A stretch of DNA of 43,196 bases, from NCBI RefSeq assembly GCF_008039875.1, contig NZ_VRUU01000041.1, positions 1-43,196 of the forward strand, in the 5' to 3' direction. This stretch comes from Methylobacterium sp. WL119 (GTDB lineage Bacteria > Pseudomonadota > Alphaproteobacteria > Rhizobiales > Beijerinckiaceae). The position numbers were made by a program, and so were the translations under genes. Below are positions 8,570 to 16,558 of the stretch, in pieces. Within the stretch, counting starts at the first letter, position 1; each line of letters starts with the position of its first letter. Below the pieces are notes generated by a model that was not told the DNA's origin, did no database searches, and worked only from the letters and a program-made list of their open reading frames with translations.

Positions 8570-9376
8570 ATGCGGATTGCGCTCGCGGGCGGACGGATTT
8601 CGGCGCAGGAATTGGGGGCAGGGGAGCCGCTCGTTCTATTCCACTCGCTCCTTGCCGACGCGGCGAGCTTTGACCGGATCGCTGAGCCTTTGGCGGAGCG
8701 GTTCCGCGTGATCGTCACAGACCTGCCTGGCTTTGGCGCGTCGGAGTCAGTGTCCGGCGGCCTTGAAGCTGTAGCTGACCGCATGGCCGAAGCGTTGCGG
8801 GATCTCGGCAGGCGACCAACCGTGCTCGGAAACGGCTTCGGTGGGTTCGTGGCCTTGCAAATGGCAATTCGCCATCCCGGCCTAGTCAGCCGCCTCGTGC
8901 TGGCCGATTGCGGCGCATGCTTCTCCGAGCAGGGGCGTCAGGCGTTCCGGAACATGGCCGCCATCTCTCGCGAGAAGGGTCTCAGCGCCTTGAGCGAGAC
9001 CGCGATGCGCCGACTTTTCGCACCCGAATTTCAGCAGGCAAATCCCGTTCTGATGCAGGAGCGTCTCGCCGCCTTCTTGCGGACCGACCCGACGGTGTTC
9101 CGTGCCGCATGCGACGCCCTGGCGGAGCTCGACCTCCGGCCGGACCTCAGGGCGGTCGACGTGCCTGTGCTGGTGCTCGTAGGCGAGCAGGATGAGGCTA
9201 CGCCACCGCCCATGTCTCGAGAGTTGGCAGCCGGGCTGCCGGATGCTCGCCTCACGATCCTGTCGGGCTGCGCACACGTGCCCCAATTGCAGGAGCCGCA
9301 GCGATTCCTGCGCGAGTTGGCTACATTCTTGGACGAGGAAATCGCCGCTGCCGACTTCTTTCCAACGGGCGGATGA
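8570..9376 (+). CDS. Alpha/beta hydrolase fold protein lacking the nucleophile serine
   Basis: A 268-residue protein of the alpha/beta hydrolase fold, close in pattern to 3-oxoadipate enol-lactonase and esterase relatives. Oxyanion region VLFHSLLADAASFD, strand-turn DLPGFGASES, late-acid loop LVGEQDEATPP (D208) and GCAHVPQLQEP (H236) are all present. The nucleophile elbow, normally GxSxGG, reads GNGFGG, so residue 89 (codon GGC at 8834-8836) is Gly where Ser is expected. It may be inactive, use another mechanism, or belong to a cofactor-free dioxygenase or lyase-like branch. The start ATG 8570 follows GGAAGGGG; the upstream frame extension is not credible. It is divergent from gntR and probably part of the same catabolic unit. 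Confidence 0.8.
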   Translation: MRIALAGGRISAQELGAGEPLVLFHSLLADAASFDRIAEPLAERFRVIVTDLPGFGASESVSGGLEAVADRMAEALRDLGRRPTVLGNGFGGFVALQMAIRHPGLVSRLVLADCGACFSEQGRQAFRNMAAISREKGLSALSETAMRRLFAPEFQQANPVLMQERLAAFLRTDPTVFRAACDALAELDLRPDLRAVDVPVLVLVGEQDEATPPPMSRELAAGLPDARLTILSGCAHVPQLQEPQRFLRELATFLDEEIAAADFFPTGG

Positions 9377-9999
9377 GGGGCTGGACGCACGCTCGGCCAG
9401 CATCCGATACAGCTGGGCTATAGTCTATCACGACATGCGTGTCGTTGATCTGGCTAAACAGCCCATCGTCGTTTCAACGCGCGTAAGTGCAGAACGTCCT
9501 GCTGCGTGGAGGTATGTCCTTCGGGATCCTGAGCCACACAGTGCGGCCGCGCAGCACGTTGACGATCGCGCTTTAAATCTCTCTCATCGTGCAGACCAGC
9601 GGGCTACCGAACGGCGCAGATTCCAGGACCAGCGCGCGATCACCGCTCATTTTAACTCGCCAGGTCGGTTTTGTAGCGCAAGCTCTCACGCTATGCTGTC
9701 GATGAGCGGTTGGGGACCACCTGTCACTTCTAGATCAAGCTTCAACACCCCTCTAGACCCGCTACCATTCCGGCTGCTTACACCACAACCAGATGTTATT
9801 GGACGGACTCAAAGGTATACGCGAGCTCTGAGAAGTCTTCGCGTTAACCCTGAGTCATCGCGTTTCGTTATCGCAAAGGCGCAATCCCACCCTTGGCGGA
9901 TTGAACAAAATCCCTGGCACAGAAAGCTCAGAGTTTTGCAACTGCATCACGTTCTACGATTTTCTCTGCAAGCACGTTATTCCTATTATTTTGAAATAC
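9377..9999. other. 623-bp gap with no recognised gene
   Basis: A plus-strand frame runs through to 10007, but its protein has a shuffled, Arg/Ser/His-rich composition and no ribosome site, so I take it as non-coding. The stretch becomes clearly more AT-rich after about 9650, continuing into the patatin gene, which marks a change in origin. No transposase or RNA gene is recognised. Confidence 0.35.
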
Positions 10000-10200
10000 C
10001 TAACTAGATGCGCTTAATTTTAACTTTTCATCAGTTATGGCACGGAGATTAGCCCTTCGACGATCAGAGGTGCTTTGAGCCATCTTTAACACTGGACTAA
10101 AAATCCTGTGTGCCGACGCCTCTACATCACTTGAAACGCGCTTAGTCTTATCTTTTACAATGGCCTGTTTTGTTCCAGACCTGAGAATTGTGACTGCCAT
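10000..10200 (-). CDS. Small basic hypothetical protein, 66 aa, downstream of patatin
   Basis: Starts at ATG 10200, only 12 bases after the patatin stop codon, with an AGGAG ribosome site about 9 bases upstream, so it is probably translated from the same transcript. The protein opens MAVTILRSGTKQAIVKDKTK and is lysine-, arginine- and serine-rich with no membrane segment or recognised domain. Small partners encoded next to patatin effectors can be regulators or inhibitors, but nothing in the sequence proves a role. The AT-rich composition matches the patatin gene and not the surrounding GC-rich genes, suggesting the two arrived together. Confidence 0.55.
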   Translation of the reverse strand: MAVTILRSGTKQAIVKDKTKRVSSDVEASAHRIFSPVLKMAQSTSDRRRANLRAITDEKLKLSASS

Positions 10201-10212
10201 GGAACGAAGCTC

Positions 10213-11967
10213 CTACAGTGCTACTACTGCGTGTTTCAGATTGCTCTCGATCAAGTATGCGACCTCATCGGTAAACGCCTGCAGTTCGCTACAAGTTTCA
10301 TCTAGCAGGTCGCTGCCATCGATGGCAACGATCATCGATGGGCTACCAGAGCCCGCTCTCGATGGGCTGGATATGGGGATGGAGAATGACCATGCCATAT
10401 CTTTCCATATAAGCCGACGACGCAGGTCATTCTCAGGACCCGGGAGACAAAGATCGGAGGCAAATGGAACAATCTGAAAAAACGGTGTATTTTCTTTCCA
10501 TGCATATCCCGAAAACGAGCCTTCTACAGGAATAATAATTCCTTCGTCAGCGTCCTCTTCGAATCCTGCGCAGTATCTAAGGCGTAGGGTTTTATTGTAT
10601 TGATCGTCAGGAACGGCGATAGACGCCCTGATACGAGAGCCTCCTTTCTTTTCTTTAATCATAGTAGGATATTTGTGATACCTGCTGATGACAAGTTTGC
10701 GAGCAGCAGAAGCTGCTGCAGTGAGAATGCGCGGATTATCTATAATCCTACTAATAATTCTTGCATCAGAGGCCTTTTTCGCCTCCCTTACAATTTTGAA
10801 CATGCCTATTCTGGGGGTGTCAAAATCAAGCACACTGTTTCCTGGCTCGAGAGCCACGACTTCGAGACGCCCGATTGCTCGCTTGTTGAGAAGTCCAGCG
10901 CCAAATGCTGCAGTGCTAATTGCAGCACCCATCCAACCCGCCCTACTGATTTTTTTCCTGTTGCTCCCGTCGCTTTCAATAATTTCGACGGCCACGGTGA
11001 TTGCAAATGGGTCCACTGCGCGCTCAGCATCGAAGGGCCAAGCCGGTAGGTTCGAGACCAAGCCCCCATCAAAAAATTGATGAGGTTCATTTTTCGAGCT
11101 GAGTGGCAGCTCCCATAATTCAAATATGATTGGTAGGCATATGGAAGCAGTCACAGCGTCAGCAACAGATACATCTGGCGTCTCCTCATAAGAAAACATC
11201 CTAAGTTGACGATCGGTGAGATCGGTCGCAACTATTTTCAGTGGCAAGCCGCCAGATTGGTGTAGATCTGCGAATGTTACTCGATTTTCCTGCGTGCATC
11301 TGCCGAGTTTAATTTTTAGTGCACTATCCATAATGTCTCTAAAATACGTTGCAGACACCAACCCGCTTAATAGAGACCACGTAAAGCAGGAGGCGATAAC
11401 TAACCATATTGAAACGACTACAACAACGGTGCTGGCGTTTTCATTTGCTGACGCGATTAAGGAAGAAAATATTAATGCTCCCAGAACTATTAGCCACTGT
11501 TTTGGAGATAGCTTCCTAAAAGCCTTTAGAATACGTCGAATTGCTGAAATTTTTATCCAGCCTCCAGGACCAAAGAAGTCTTTGGCACTTTCAACAGGAA
11601 CTTTGTGATTTCGCAGCCAAGTGATGAGATCCGTTTGCTTTTTCGGATCAACCATCTCATCCGCAGTAAAACCAGCAGCCTTCAGAGCGGCAACGATGGC
11701 GCCTGCTGACGTCCCAGCGATACCCATGATCTTAACTTTGGGATGCTCCAGTGATTTCACTGCTCCCACGTGGACTAATCCTTTGGCCCCGCCTCCTTCT
11801 AAAGCCAAATAGACGCGCTGAACGCTGAAACTACCTTCGTCTATTGATGCCAATTCGATATCGAATTGATTTACGCTAGCCGGGCTCGATACGATTAACT
11901 TTCTTACAAGTCGCCCTAGAAGAAAAAACAAGGTTAAGATAAATAGCTTTTTAATAAATAATTTCAT
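10213..11967 (-). CDS. Membrane-anchored patatin-like phospholipase with C-terminal GAF-like domain
   Basis: 584 residues. An N-terminal hydrophobic anchor (residues 3-20) is followed by a patatin domain with the oxyanion loop GGGAKG (58-63), the nucleophile elbow GTSAG (S87) and the catalytic Asp in DGG (D300), so the Ser-Asp dyad is complete. Patatins hydrolyse acyl chains of phospholipids. Two further membrane spans (about 158-174 and 179-202) are inserted inside the catalytic domain, which is unusual. The last ~130 residues (445-575) resemble a GAF small-molecule-binding domain: FSGYAWKENTPFF, then WSFSIPI, then a long terminal helix. A sensor domain fused to a membrane phospholipase suggests ligand-triggered membrane damage. 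The gene is AT-rich with codon use unlike its neighbours, and is followed by a 66-residue gene. The domain calls for patatin are firm; GAF is probable. Confidence 0.85.
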   Translation of the reverse strand: MKLFIKKLFILTLFFLLGRLVRKLIVSSPASVNQFDIELASIDEGSFSVQRVYLALEGGGAKGLVHVGAVKSLEHPKVKIMGIAGTSAGAIVAALKAAGFTADEMVDPKKQTDLITWLRNHKVPVESAKDFFGPGGWIKISAIRRILKAFRKLSPKQWLIVLGALIFSSLIASANENASTVVVVVSIWLVIASCFTWSLLSGLVSATYFRDIMDSALKIKLGRCTQENRVTFADLHQSGGLPLKIVATDLTDRQLRMFSYEETPDVSVADAVTASICLPIIFELWELPLSSKNEPHQFFDGGLVSNLPAWPFDAERAVDPFAITVAVEIIESDGSNRKKISRAGWMGAAISTAAFGAGLLNKRAIGRLEVVALEPGNSVLDFDTPRIGMFKIVREAKKASDARIISRIIDNPRILTAAASAARKLVISRYHKYPTMIKEKKGGSRIRASIAVPDDQYNKTLRLRYCAGFEEDADEGIIIPVEGSFSGYAWKENTPFFQIVPFASDLCLPGPENDLRRRLIWKDMAWSFSIPISSPSRAGSGSPSMIVAIDGSDLLDETCSELQAFTDEVAYLIESNLKHAVVAL

Positions 11968-12231
11968 ACTTCCCGCTCGCGTGAATTAATCAGTAGGATC
12001 TATCTCATTTGTCTCACGGGGTATGATCGACAGTTTTAGCGTTTGCAAGTTCGGCATGACGGTTCGCACCCGAAGTGCGAAACGGCGATGGACGAAGCTA
12101 GGAGAGTGGATGACTGAAATGAGAGTGCTTCACCGGTCACACACCAGATCGACGTTCTCCAACACGGACAAGCTGTCACACTCTTCACCAAGCGTTCCTG
12201 CATAGGAAAGCGGCGCCCGACCTGGGCGCTG

Positions 12232-12393
12232 ATGCGGGTTCCCACCGAGCGCGTCGCGCTGGACGTGATTCTCAGCCGCGCGCCGCGCGACTGTTCAGGG
12301 TGGATGGTGGAGGTCTACGATGCGGATGGGCGGCATGTTGCATCTATGAATTTTTACGAAGTGCTAGGTAATCACCGACCGGGACGCCGCTAA
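12232..12393 (+). CDS. Possible small protein, 53 aa
   Basis: An ATG-started frame beginning MRVPTERVALDVILSRAPRD and containing WMVEVYDADGRHVASMNFYE, whose alternating pattern looks like a real beta-rich protein. No clear ribosome site precedes ATG 12232, and the frame stays open for some distance upstream, so the start could be elsewhere or this could be the tail of a truncated gene. No family is recognised. Confidence 0.3.
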   Translation: MRVPTERVALDVILSRAPRDCSGWMVEVYDADGRHVASMNFYEVLGNHRPGRR

Positions 12394-12466
12394 GGTCCCG
12401 AGTTTGATTGCGGAAGGCTGTATCGGCGCCACCTGCGCCGACGTTGTCTTTCGATAGACAGCGAGC

Positions 12467-12906
12467 ATGAAGAACATACTTACAGCCCTCATCCTGACCA
12501 CGGCAGCCGACCAGGGAGCCCCACCGACCAAGTGCGCCAAGAACCCCGGACCGCACATTATAAAGGCCACACAGTTCAGCTGCCAGAACGTCGCCGTCTA
12601 CGACGGCCTCACCCTTAGATCACCAACACCGCCCATCCCGGCGATCAGTGCGAGGGCTGGGAGCAGTTCCGCGCCCGCTCGGACCCCAGCAACCCACGGA
12701 GCACCGGCAGCCTCTGCATCAAGCTCTCTAAGGGAACGAGTGTGAAGGTCGAGAAGCGCTACGGCTGCTACGAGTGCGTGCGCTTCAAGGGGATGCCCAT
12801 CGCCAACAAGCCATGGGAGGACGAGTGCTTCTCGGCTGTCGGCGTTAGCTCCTTCGCCAACGTAACCGTGCCAGGCATCGACATCTACCGCGACTGGGCC
12901 TGGTAA
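12467..12906 (+). pseudogene. Frameshifted small exported cysteine-rich protein
   Basis: The first part reads from ATG 12467 with a signal-peptide-like start (MKNILTALILTTA) and then KCAKNPGPHIIK and FSCQNVAVYDG. After about 12615 this frame becomes Ser/Ala/Pro-rich noise. A different frame, opening just after a TAG at 12616-12618, continues convincingly to TAA at 12904-12906: CEGWEQFRARSDPSNPRS, then KVEKRYGCYECVRFKGM, then WEDECFSAVGVSSF. Together they look like one cysteine-rich periplasmic protein of about 145 residues broken by a frameshift near 12610-12620. A sequencing error cannot be excluded. Family not recognised. Confidence 0.55.
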
Positions 12907-12974
12907 GAGCGAGGCCAGGTCCGTTCAGGCCTAGGCCAGGCCTACGATCCATCAGGCTTACAGGCCATGTCCCG

Positions 12975-13158
12975 GATGAGACATCCATGTCCTACCGCTG
13001 TCACGACGATGTCCATCCGGGAGCCAATGCGAACTATCGACCGATGAGACATTCTTAGGGGCAAATGTCTCACCGATGTCACCTGGATGTCCCCTCGTTG
13101 TCCCATTCAAATCCAATGCGAACTCGTTTTGTGGAAAATGTCTCATCCGATGAGACAT
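12975..13158. repeat. Cluster of ATGTCTCA/TGAGACAT repeats upstream of the integrase
   Basis: The octamer ATGTCTCA, in either orientation, occurs five times in 184 bases. Four copies lie in the extended form GATGAGACAT or its complement. One pair forms a hairpin, TGAGACATT at 13045-13053 with AATGTCTCA at 13064-13072. Another forms a nearly perfect palindrome at 13138-13158, with 10-bp arms and 1 base between. Such clusters near a recombinase gene can be arm-type binding sites, excisionase sites or an operator. Confidence 0.6.
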
Positions 13159-13578
13159 GCGATCGAGCGATCGAAAAGAACCCCTCAAGAGACCCAGCGA
13201 GAGATCGTCTAAGGCGCTCAGATCGTGCAAATCGCATGAGAGCGTCACAGAGAGCTTTCAGCGCATAAGAGCGTCAGAGAGACGTCGCACAGAGAGGATC
13301 GCGCCCTGCAAGCAACGTCAGGCGACGCAGGATAGATCCAATATACGACGGTGCGTCCGATGTAAGTGGCGCTTCAGGAGAAATGAAATCTCCTCTCACA
13401 TACAAAATAGTAATGCGAATTTGGTGGCTTAAGTTGGTCGAACCGGGTCGGTGCGATCATCCTTGTGGCTCGGCATCCTTAGGAGACGTTGTCTATCTTC
13501 GTCGATCACAGGAAAAGTCCTTGATGATCCTGCCGCGGCGTCCTTGAGTGCAGCGCTCAAACGAGAGGCGCAGCTGCG

Positions 13579-14562
13579 ATGGCGACTATCAGGAAACTTC
13601 GAGGACGCTGGCAGGCCGCTGTCCGCCGCAAGGGGATGCAGCCCCGTTCGAAGTCCTTCGACGCAAAGAGCGACGCAGAACGTTGGGCTCGCAGCTTGGA
13701 AGCTGAGCTGGACCGTAACGGTGCGCTCCCCGACATGCGACCAGCTGAGAGCATGACGCTCGCGGAGCTCCTGACGCGCTACCGGGACGAGGTCTCGCCC
13801 ACAAAGCGCAGCGCCATTACGGAAATTGCTCGGATCAACGCGATCCTCCGTCGCTCGGTCTGCTTTCGGACGATGACCATGCTCTCGACGGCAGATCTCG
13901 CTGCCTACCGCGACGAGCGCCTCAAGATGGTGGCAGCAGCGACCGTGATCCGGGAGCTGAACACGATTTCGCATGCAATCGACACCGCTCGTCGCGAGTG
14001 GAACATCCACATCGCACAGAATCCATGCAAACTCGTGCGCCGCCCGTCACCGCCGAAGGGGCGCACCCGTCGCCTCGAGGGAAACGAAGAGGTGCTTCTA
14101 CTCACTGCCGCAGACAGGGGGCGCACTCCCTATCTTCACCCACTGATCGTGCTGGCTATTGAGACTGGCATGCGCCGAGGCGAGCTGCTGGCGCTCCGAT
14201 GGGAGCATGTCGATCTCGATCGGCGTGTTGCGCACCTTCCGATGACGAAGAACGGAACGAGCCGGGACGTGCCGCTCTCTACCCGCGCGGTGGATACGCT
14301 CAGGAAGCTCAGGACGGGCGAGGACGCGACGGTGTTCTCAGCTGCCCCCAACACTGTCAGGCTCGCCTGGGAGCGCCTAACGCGACGTGTGGGGCTATCT
14401 GATCTACACCTGCATGATCTCCGGCACGAGGCGGTGTCCCGCCTATTCGAGAAGGGGTTCAACGTCGTCGAGGTCGCGTCGATCTCGGGGCACCGGGAGT
14501 TGCGCATGCTCCAGCGCTACACGCACCTGAGGGCTGCCGATCTCGCAGCGCGTCTGGGATGA
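13579..14562 (+). CDS. Tyrosine recombinase / phage-type integrase
   Basis: 327 residues, the usual size for an island or phage integrase. An N-terminal arm-binding segment (MATIRKLRGRWQAAVRRKG) and a SAM-like core-binding domain (about 60-150) precede the catalytic domain. The full active set is visible: R199 in TGMRRGE, beta-hairpin K224 in MTKNGTS, H279 and R282 in HDLRHE, H305 in SGHRE, and the nucleophile Y314 in MLQRYTHL. It should therefore be active in site-specific strand exchange. It is the only recombinase seen in the window and lies inside the region bounded by tRNA-Arg fragments, so it is the natural candidate for having integrated at the anticodon loop. An unusual point is that it sits about 11 kb from the nearest tRNA fragment and not at an edge, which suggests later rearrangement. 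Confidence 0.92.
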   Translation: MATIRKLRGRWQAAVRRKGMQPRSKSFDAKSDAERWARSLEAELDRNGALPDMRPAESMTLAELLTRYRDEVSPTKRSAITEIARINAILRRSVCFRTMTMLSTADLAAYRDERLKMVAAATVIRELNTISHAIDTARREWNIHIAQNPCKLVRRPSPPKGRTRRLEGNEEVLLLTAADRGRTPYLHPLIVLAIETGMRRGELLALRWEHVDLDRRVAHLPMTKNGTSRDVPLSTRAVDTLRKLRTGEDATVFSAAPNTVRLAWERLTRRVGLSDLHLHDLRHEAVSRLFEKGFNVVEVASISGHRELRMLQRYTHLRAADLAARLG

Positions 14563-14596
14563 GTCGAGGTGGCTCTTCCGCCACAGCATGGAAGTC

Positions 14597-14779
14597 CTAG
14601 AAGAACCGGAGCAGCGTGTAGGGAGTGCCTGACGAGCTCACAAGAAGCCGGAGTCTGTCCTTGGCAGCCGGACACCAACTTAGAACGACCGGATGATCAT
14701 CATCGACCGGTCTTCTAATCGATTGGAACCCCAGCGAGAGCTGGGCGTCCCGTAACGTTTTCCATTGTTTTGGCTTCAT
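14597..14779 (-). CDS. Possible small hypothetical protein, 60 aa
   Basis: Starts ATG 14779 (MKPKQWKTLRDAQLSLGFQS) and ends SSGTPYTLLRFF. The composition is protein-like, with mixed charged and hydrophobic residues, and the frame is convergent with the integrase. The ribosome site is weak. No family is recognised, and a chance frame is a real alternative. Confidence 0.35.
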   Translation of the reverse strand: MKPKQWKTLRDAQLSLGFQSIRRPVDDDHPVVLSWCPAAKDRLRLLVSSSGTPYTLLRFF

Positions 14780-14821
14780 TTTTGAGAGGCCTAAATTATA
14801 GAGCCCGTTACGGCGTGTGAC

Positions 14822-14853
14822 GGAAATCCTCCGGTCGAACCCGGAGGGCTTCC
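14822..14853 (-). terminator. Hairpin downstream of the cysteine-cluster gene
   Basis: An inverted repeat with 7-bp arms, CCTCCGG (14828-14834) and CCGGAGG (14841-14847), and a 6-base loop, extended outward by GGAA/TTCC after a mismatch. It lies 33 bases beyond the stop of the minus-strand gene at 14886 and is followed on that strand by ATTTCC. It fits a terminator, though the U-tract is short. Confidence 0.45.
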
Positions 14854-14885
14854 AAGCACCAGAGAGTCTGCGATGTCCCGGTCGC

Positions 14886-15914
14886 TTATGCAGCCTCGAT
14901 CTCGATGATCGCGTCCGGATTGGCAGACGCCGCCACTAAGCGCTTGTTCTCGCGGAAGCGGCGTGCGCGATTCTTTGCAGACCGCCTACGGTGTTCAAGC
15001 ACAGGGTTCGTCGAGCCATACCGGGCGGCTACATCTTCGAGGAGACGATCCGTGACCGGCTGACACTGCGCGACGAGTGGGCACCGATTGCACCGCTCCG
15101 CTGCGGAATTCAAAGGAGCCGGTAGGCCGAAACACGACGGGATGAGCTGCTCAACCGGGAGTGCCTTGATCGGCGCCACAGCTCCCAAGCCGGCAGACCT
15201 CTCCCGAGCGGTCGCGACGAACTCCGCTCCGTAAAATGCGGTAGCCTTATCGACCGACAAGACACGTGCATTGTCGATGGCCATACCGATCGCGATGGAC
15301 CCGTTAGTCCGCATCCGAGCCGCACGAGCAATATGTTCCTGATGCGCGGTCTGGTCCGGCAGAGCGTGATCGTTCTCCATGCGATAGTGTGGAAACTCGG
15401 AGAACCAGCAGGCGCCGGTAAGTTCCTCCTCCGACCGCTTTTCAATAGCCACCACGCAGTCCGCCCGACGCATCTGCCCGGCCCTCAACAGACGCTGCTG
15501 CTTAGCCCGACGAAGCGCGGTCTCCATCGCGGTCCAGATGTAGAGCCTGTAAGTAACCCCCAGTAAGTCAGCGTGCGCACGAGCGTTCCAAAACTCGCTA
15601 AATTCCTTGCGGCTATGAAAGAGGCCGCCAGCAGCAGTAGCTCGCTTCTTACTTGCCGCAACAGTGTCGAAATTCTCTCCCCACTTCTGGCGATATACCA
15701 GGATATATTCTTCGACAAAGAGATTCGTTGCCTGGACCGGCGAGAGGAATCGATAGTCAAACCACTTAAAGTTCGCGAGAATGCGCTCTGCAGCCCAGCA
15801 CTGTGGTGACATATGTGAGGCGGCTTCGAGAATAAGTTCTGCGCGCTGATGAAGCACTAGTGGATCGAGCTGGTCGAAAATACGCATGGGGGTGCTGCCA
15901 GACGAATGGGTCAT
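14886..15914 (-). CDS. Uncharacterised protein with a C-terminal CxxC-type cysteine cluster, 342 aa
   Basis: Starts at ATG 15914; an in-frame ATG (MRIFDQL) nine codons on is an alternative. The first two thirds look helical and soluble (LILEAASHMSPQCWAAERIL, FVEEYILVYRQKWGENFD). The C-terminal third has four cysteines, C-x13-C-x2-C-x5-C, in SAAERCNRCPLVAQCQPVTD, then a basic tail (RRRSAKNRARRFRENKR). The spacing CxxCPxxxxC resembles the last three ligands of WhiB-type iron-sulfur proteins and some zinc ribbons; WhiB itself is actinobacterial, so homology is not claimed. The basic tail suggests nucleic-acid binding. It lies between the integrase and the CRISPR-Cas genes, downstream of another unknown gene on the same strand (176-base gap). 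Function unknown. Confidence 0.65.
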   Translation of the reverse strand: MTHSSGSTPMRIFDQLDPLVLHQRAELILEAASHMSPQCWAAERILANFKWFDYRFLSPVQATNLFVEEYILVYRQKWGENFDTVAASKKRATAAGGLFHSRKEFSEFWNARAHADLLGVTYRLYIWTAMETALRRAKQQRLLRAGQMRRADCVVAIEKRSEEELTGACWFSEFPHYRMENDHALPDQTAHQEHIARAARMRTNGSIAIGMAIDNARVLSVDKATAFYGAEFVATARERSAGLGAVAPIKALPVEQLIPSCFGLPAPLNSAAERCNRCPLVAQCQPVTDRLLEDVAARYGSTNPVLEHRRRSAKNRARRFRENKRLVAASANPDAIIEIEAA

Positions 15915-16090
15915 CTGTGGGTTCCTTCTGAGGGATTTGAGAGCGCGGCGCCGTGCTGAAGTCGTTATAGCGACCAGCGAGCGGCGTTCCGCATAATGGC
16001 GGTTGATTTTTCGAGCGCCGAGGTTCGAAGCCGCTAGGAAGTTCGTAGGCTAGCGGTCCAGCTAGGCGTTAAGATCTGCGGCCTGCGAGA

Positions 16091-16465
16091 TCAGTGCTTA
16101 GTTTCACTCAAAGACAGCAAGAAATGATCGACAGAGACGGCAAGAGTCGACGATGTAAAATTCTCCCGGTCGCCAGGCGTTGCGATAGCCTTAGGCCATG
16201 AACGAGCCTGACGAGCGAAGCTCCGCTCACCCCGGATGCGATAAACAGCCAGCTTGCCTGCCTTGTTGCCGATGTAGGCGTAGTAAGTGCCGCGGACCTT
16301 CGCGATCCTTGAACACTCGGGAGCGGGAAATTCCGTTCCACCCTGGCGATAATACGCGGCCAGTGCGAGACGCATCATCTCCTGTTCCCAGCTGAACTTG
16401 AGGTCCGCGAACACCTGTTCGATCACGAGGATGCTCTCGATGCTCGTGCGTGAATTCTTTTGCAT
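16091..16465 (-). CDS. Hypothetical protein, about 124 aa
   Basis: The frame is open to 16558, but that start would be a TTG; ATG 16465 (MQKNSRTSIESILVIEQVFA) is preferred, with a weak AGG just upstream. The protein has a helical first half (WEQEMMRLALAAYYRQGG) and a compact second half with RGTYYAYIGNKAGKLAVYRI, which looks like a small beta hairpin domain, then a basic stretch. No signal peptide or known domain. It precedes the cysteine-cluster gene on the same strand with a 176-base gap; the two may be co-expressed. It is divergent from the cas genes. Confidence 0.5.
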   Translation of the reverse strand: MQKNSRTSIESILVIEQVFADLKFSWEQEMMRLALAAYYRQGGTEFPAPECSRIAKVRGTYYAYIGNKAGKLAVYRIRGERSFARQARSWPKAIATPGDRENFTSSTLAVSVDHFLLSLSETKH

Positions 16466-16558
16466 CTGCCTGCTCTGATGCTCGGATCGAGCGCGCCATG
16501 GCTCAGAGGAGCCTGACACATATTCTATAGCGAGTTGGGGGAGGCGTTTTCGTAGCAA

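Noticed and set aside
9377..9999. A possible insertion-sequence remnant in the gap before the patatin gene
   Set aside because: I examined both strands and found no transposase motif, terminal inverted repeat or target duplication.
10213..11967. Calling the patatin gene part of a CBASS operon
   Set aside because: No CD-NTase, Cap2/Cap3 or HORMA/TRIP13 gene is nearby; only the effector class is shared.
14886..15914. Calling the cysteine-cluster protein a WhiB homologue
   Set aside because: Only three-ligand spacing agrees. The first cysteine spacing, protein length and host group do not fit WhiB.
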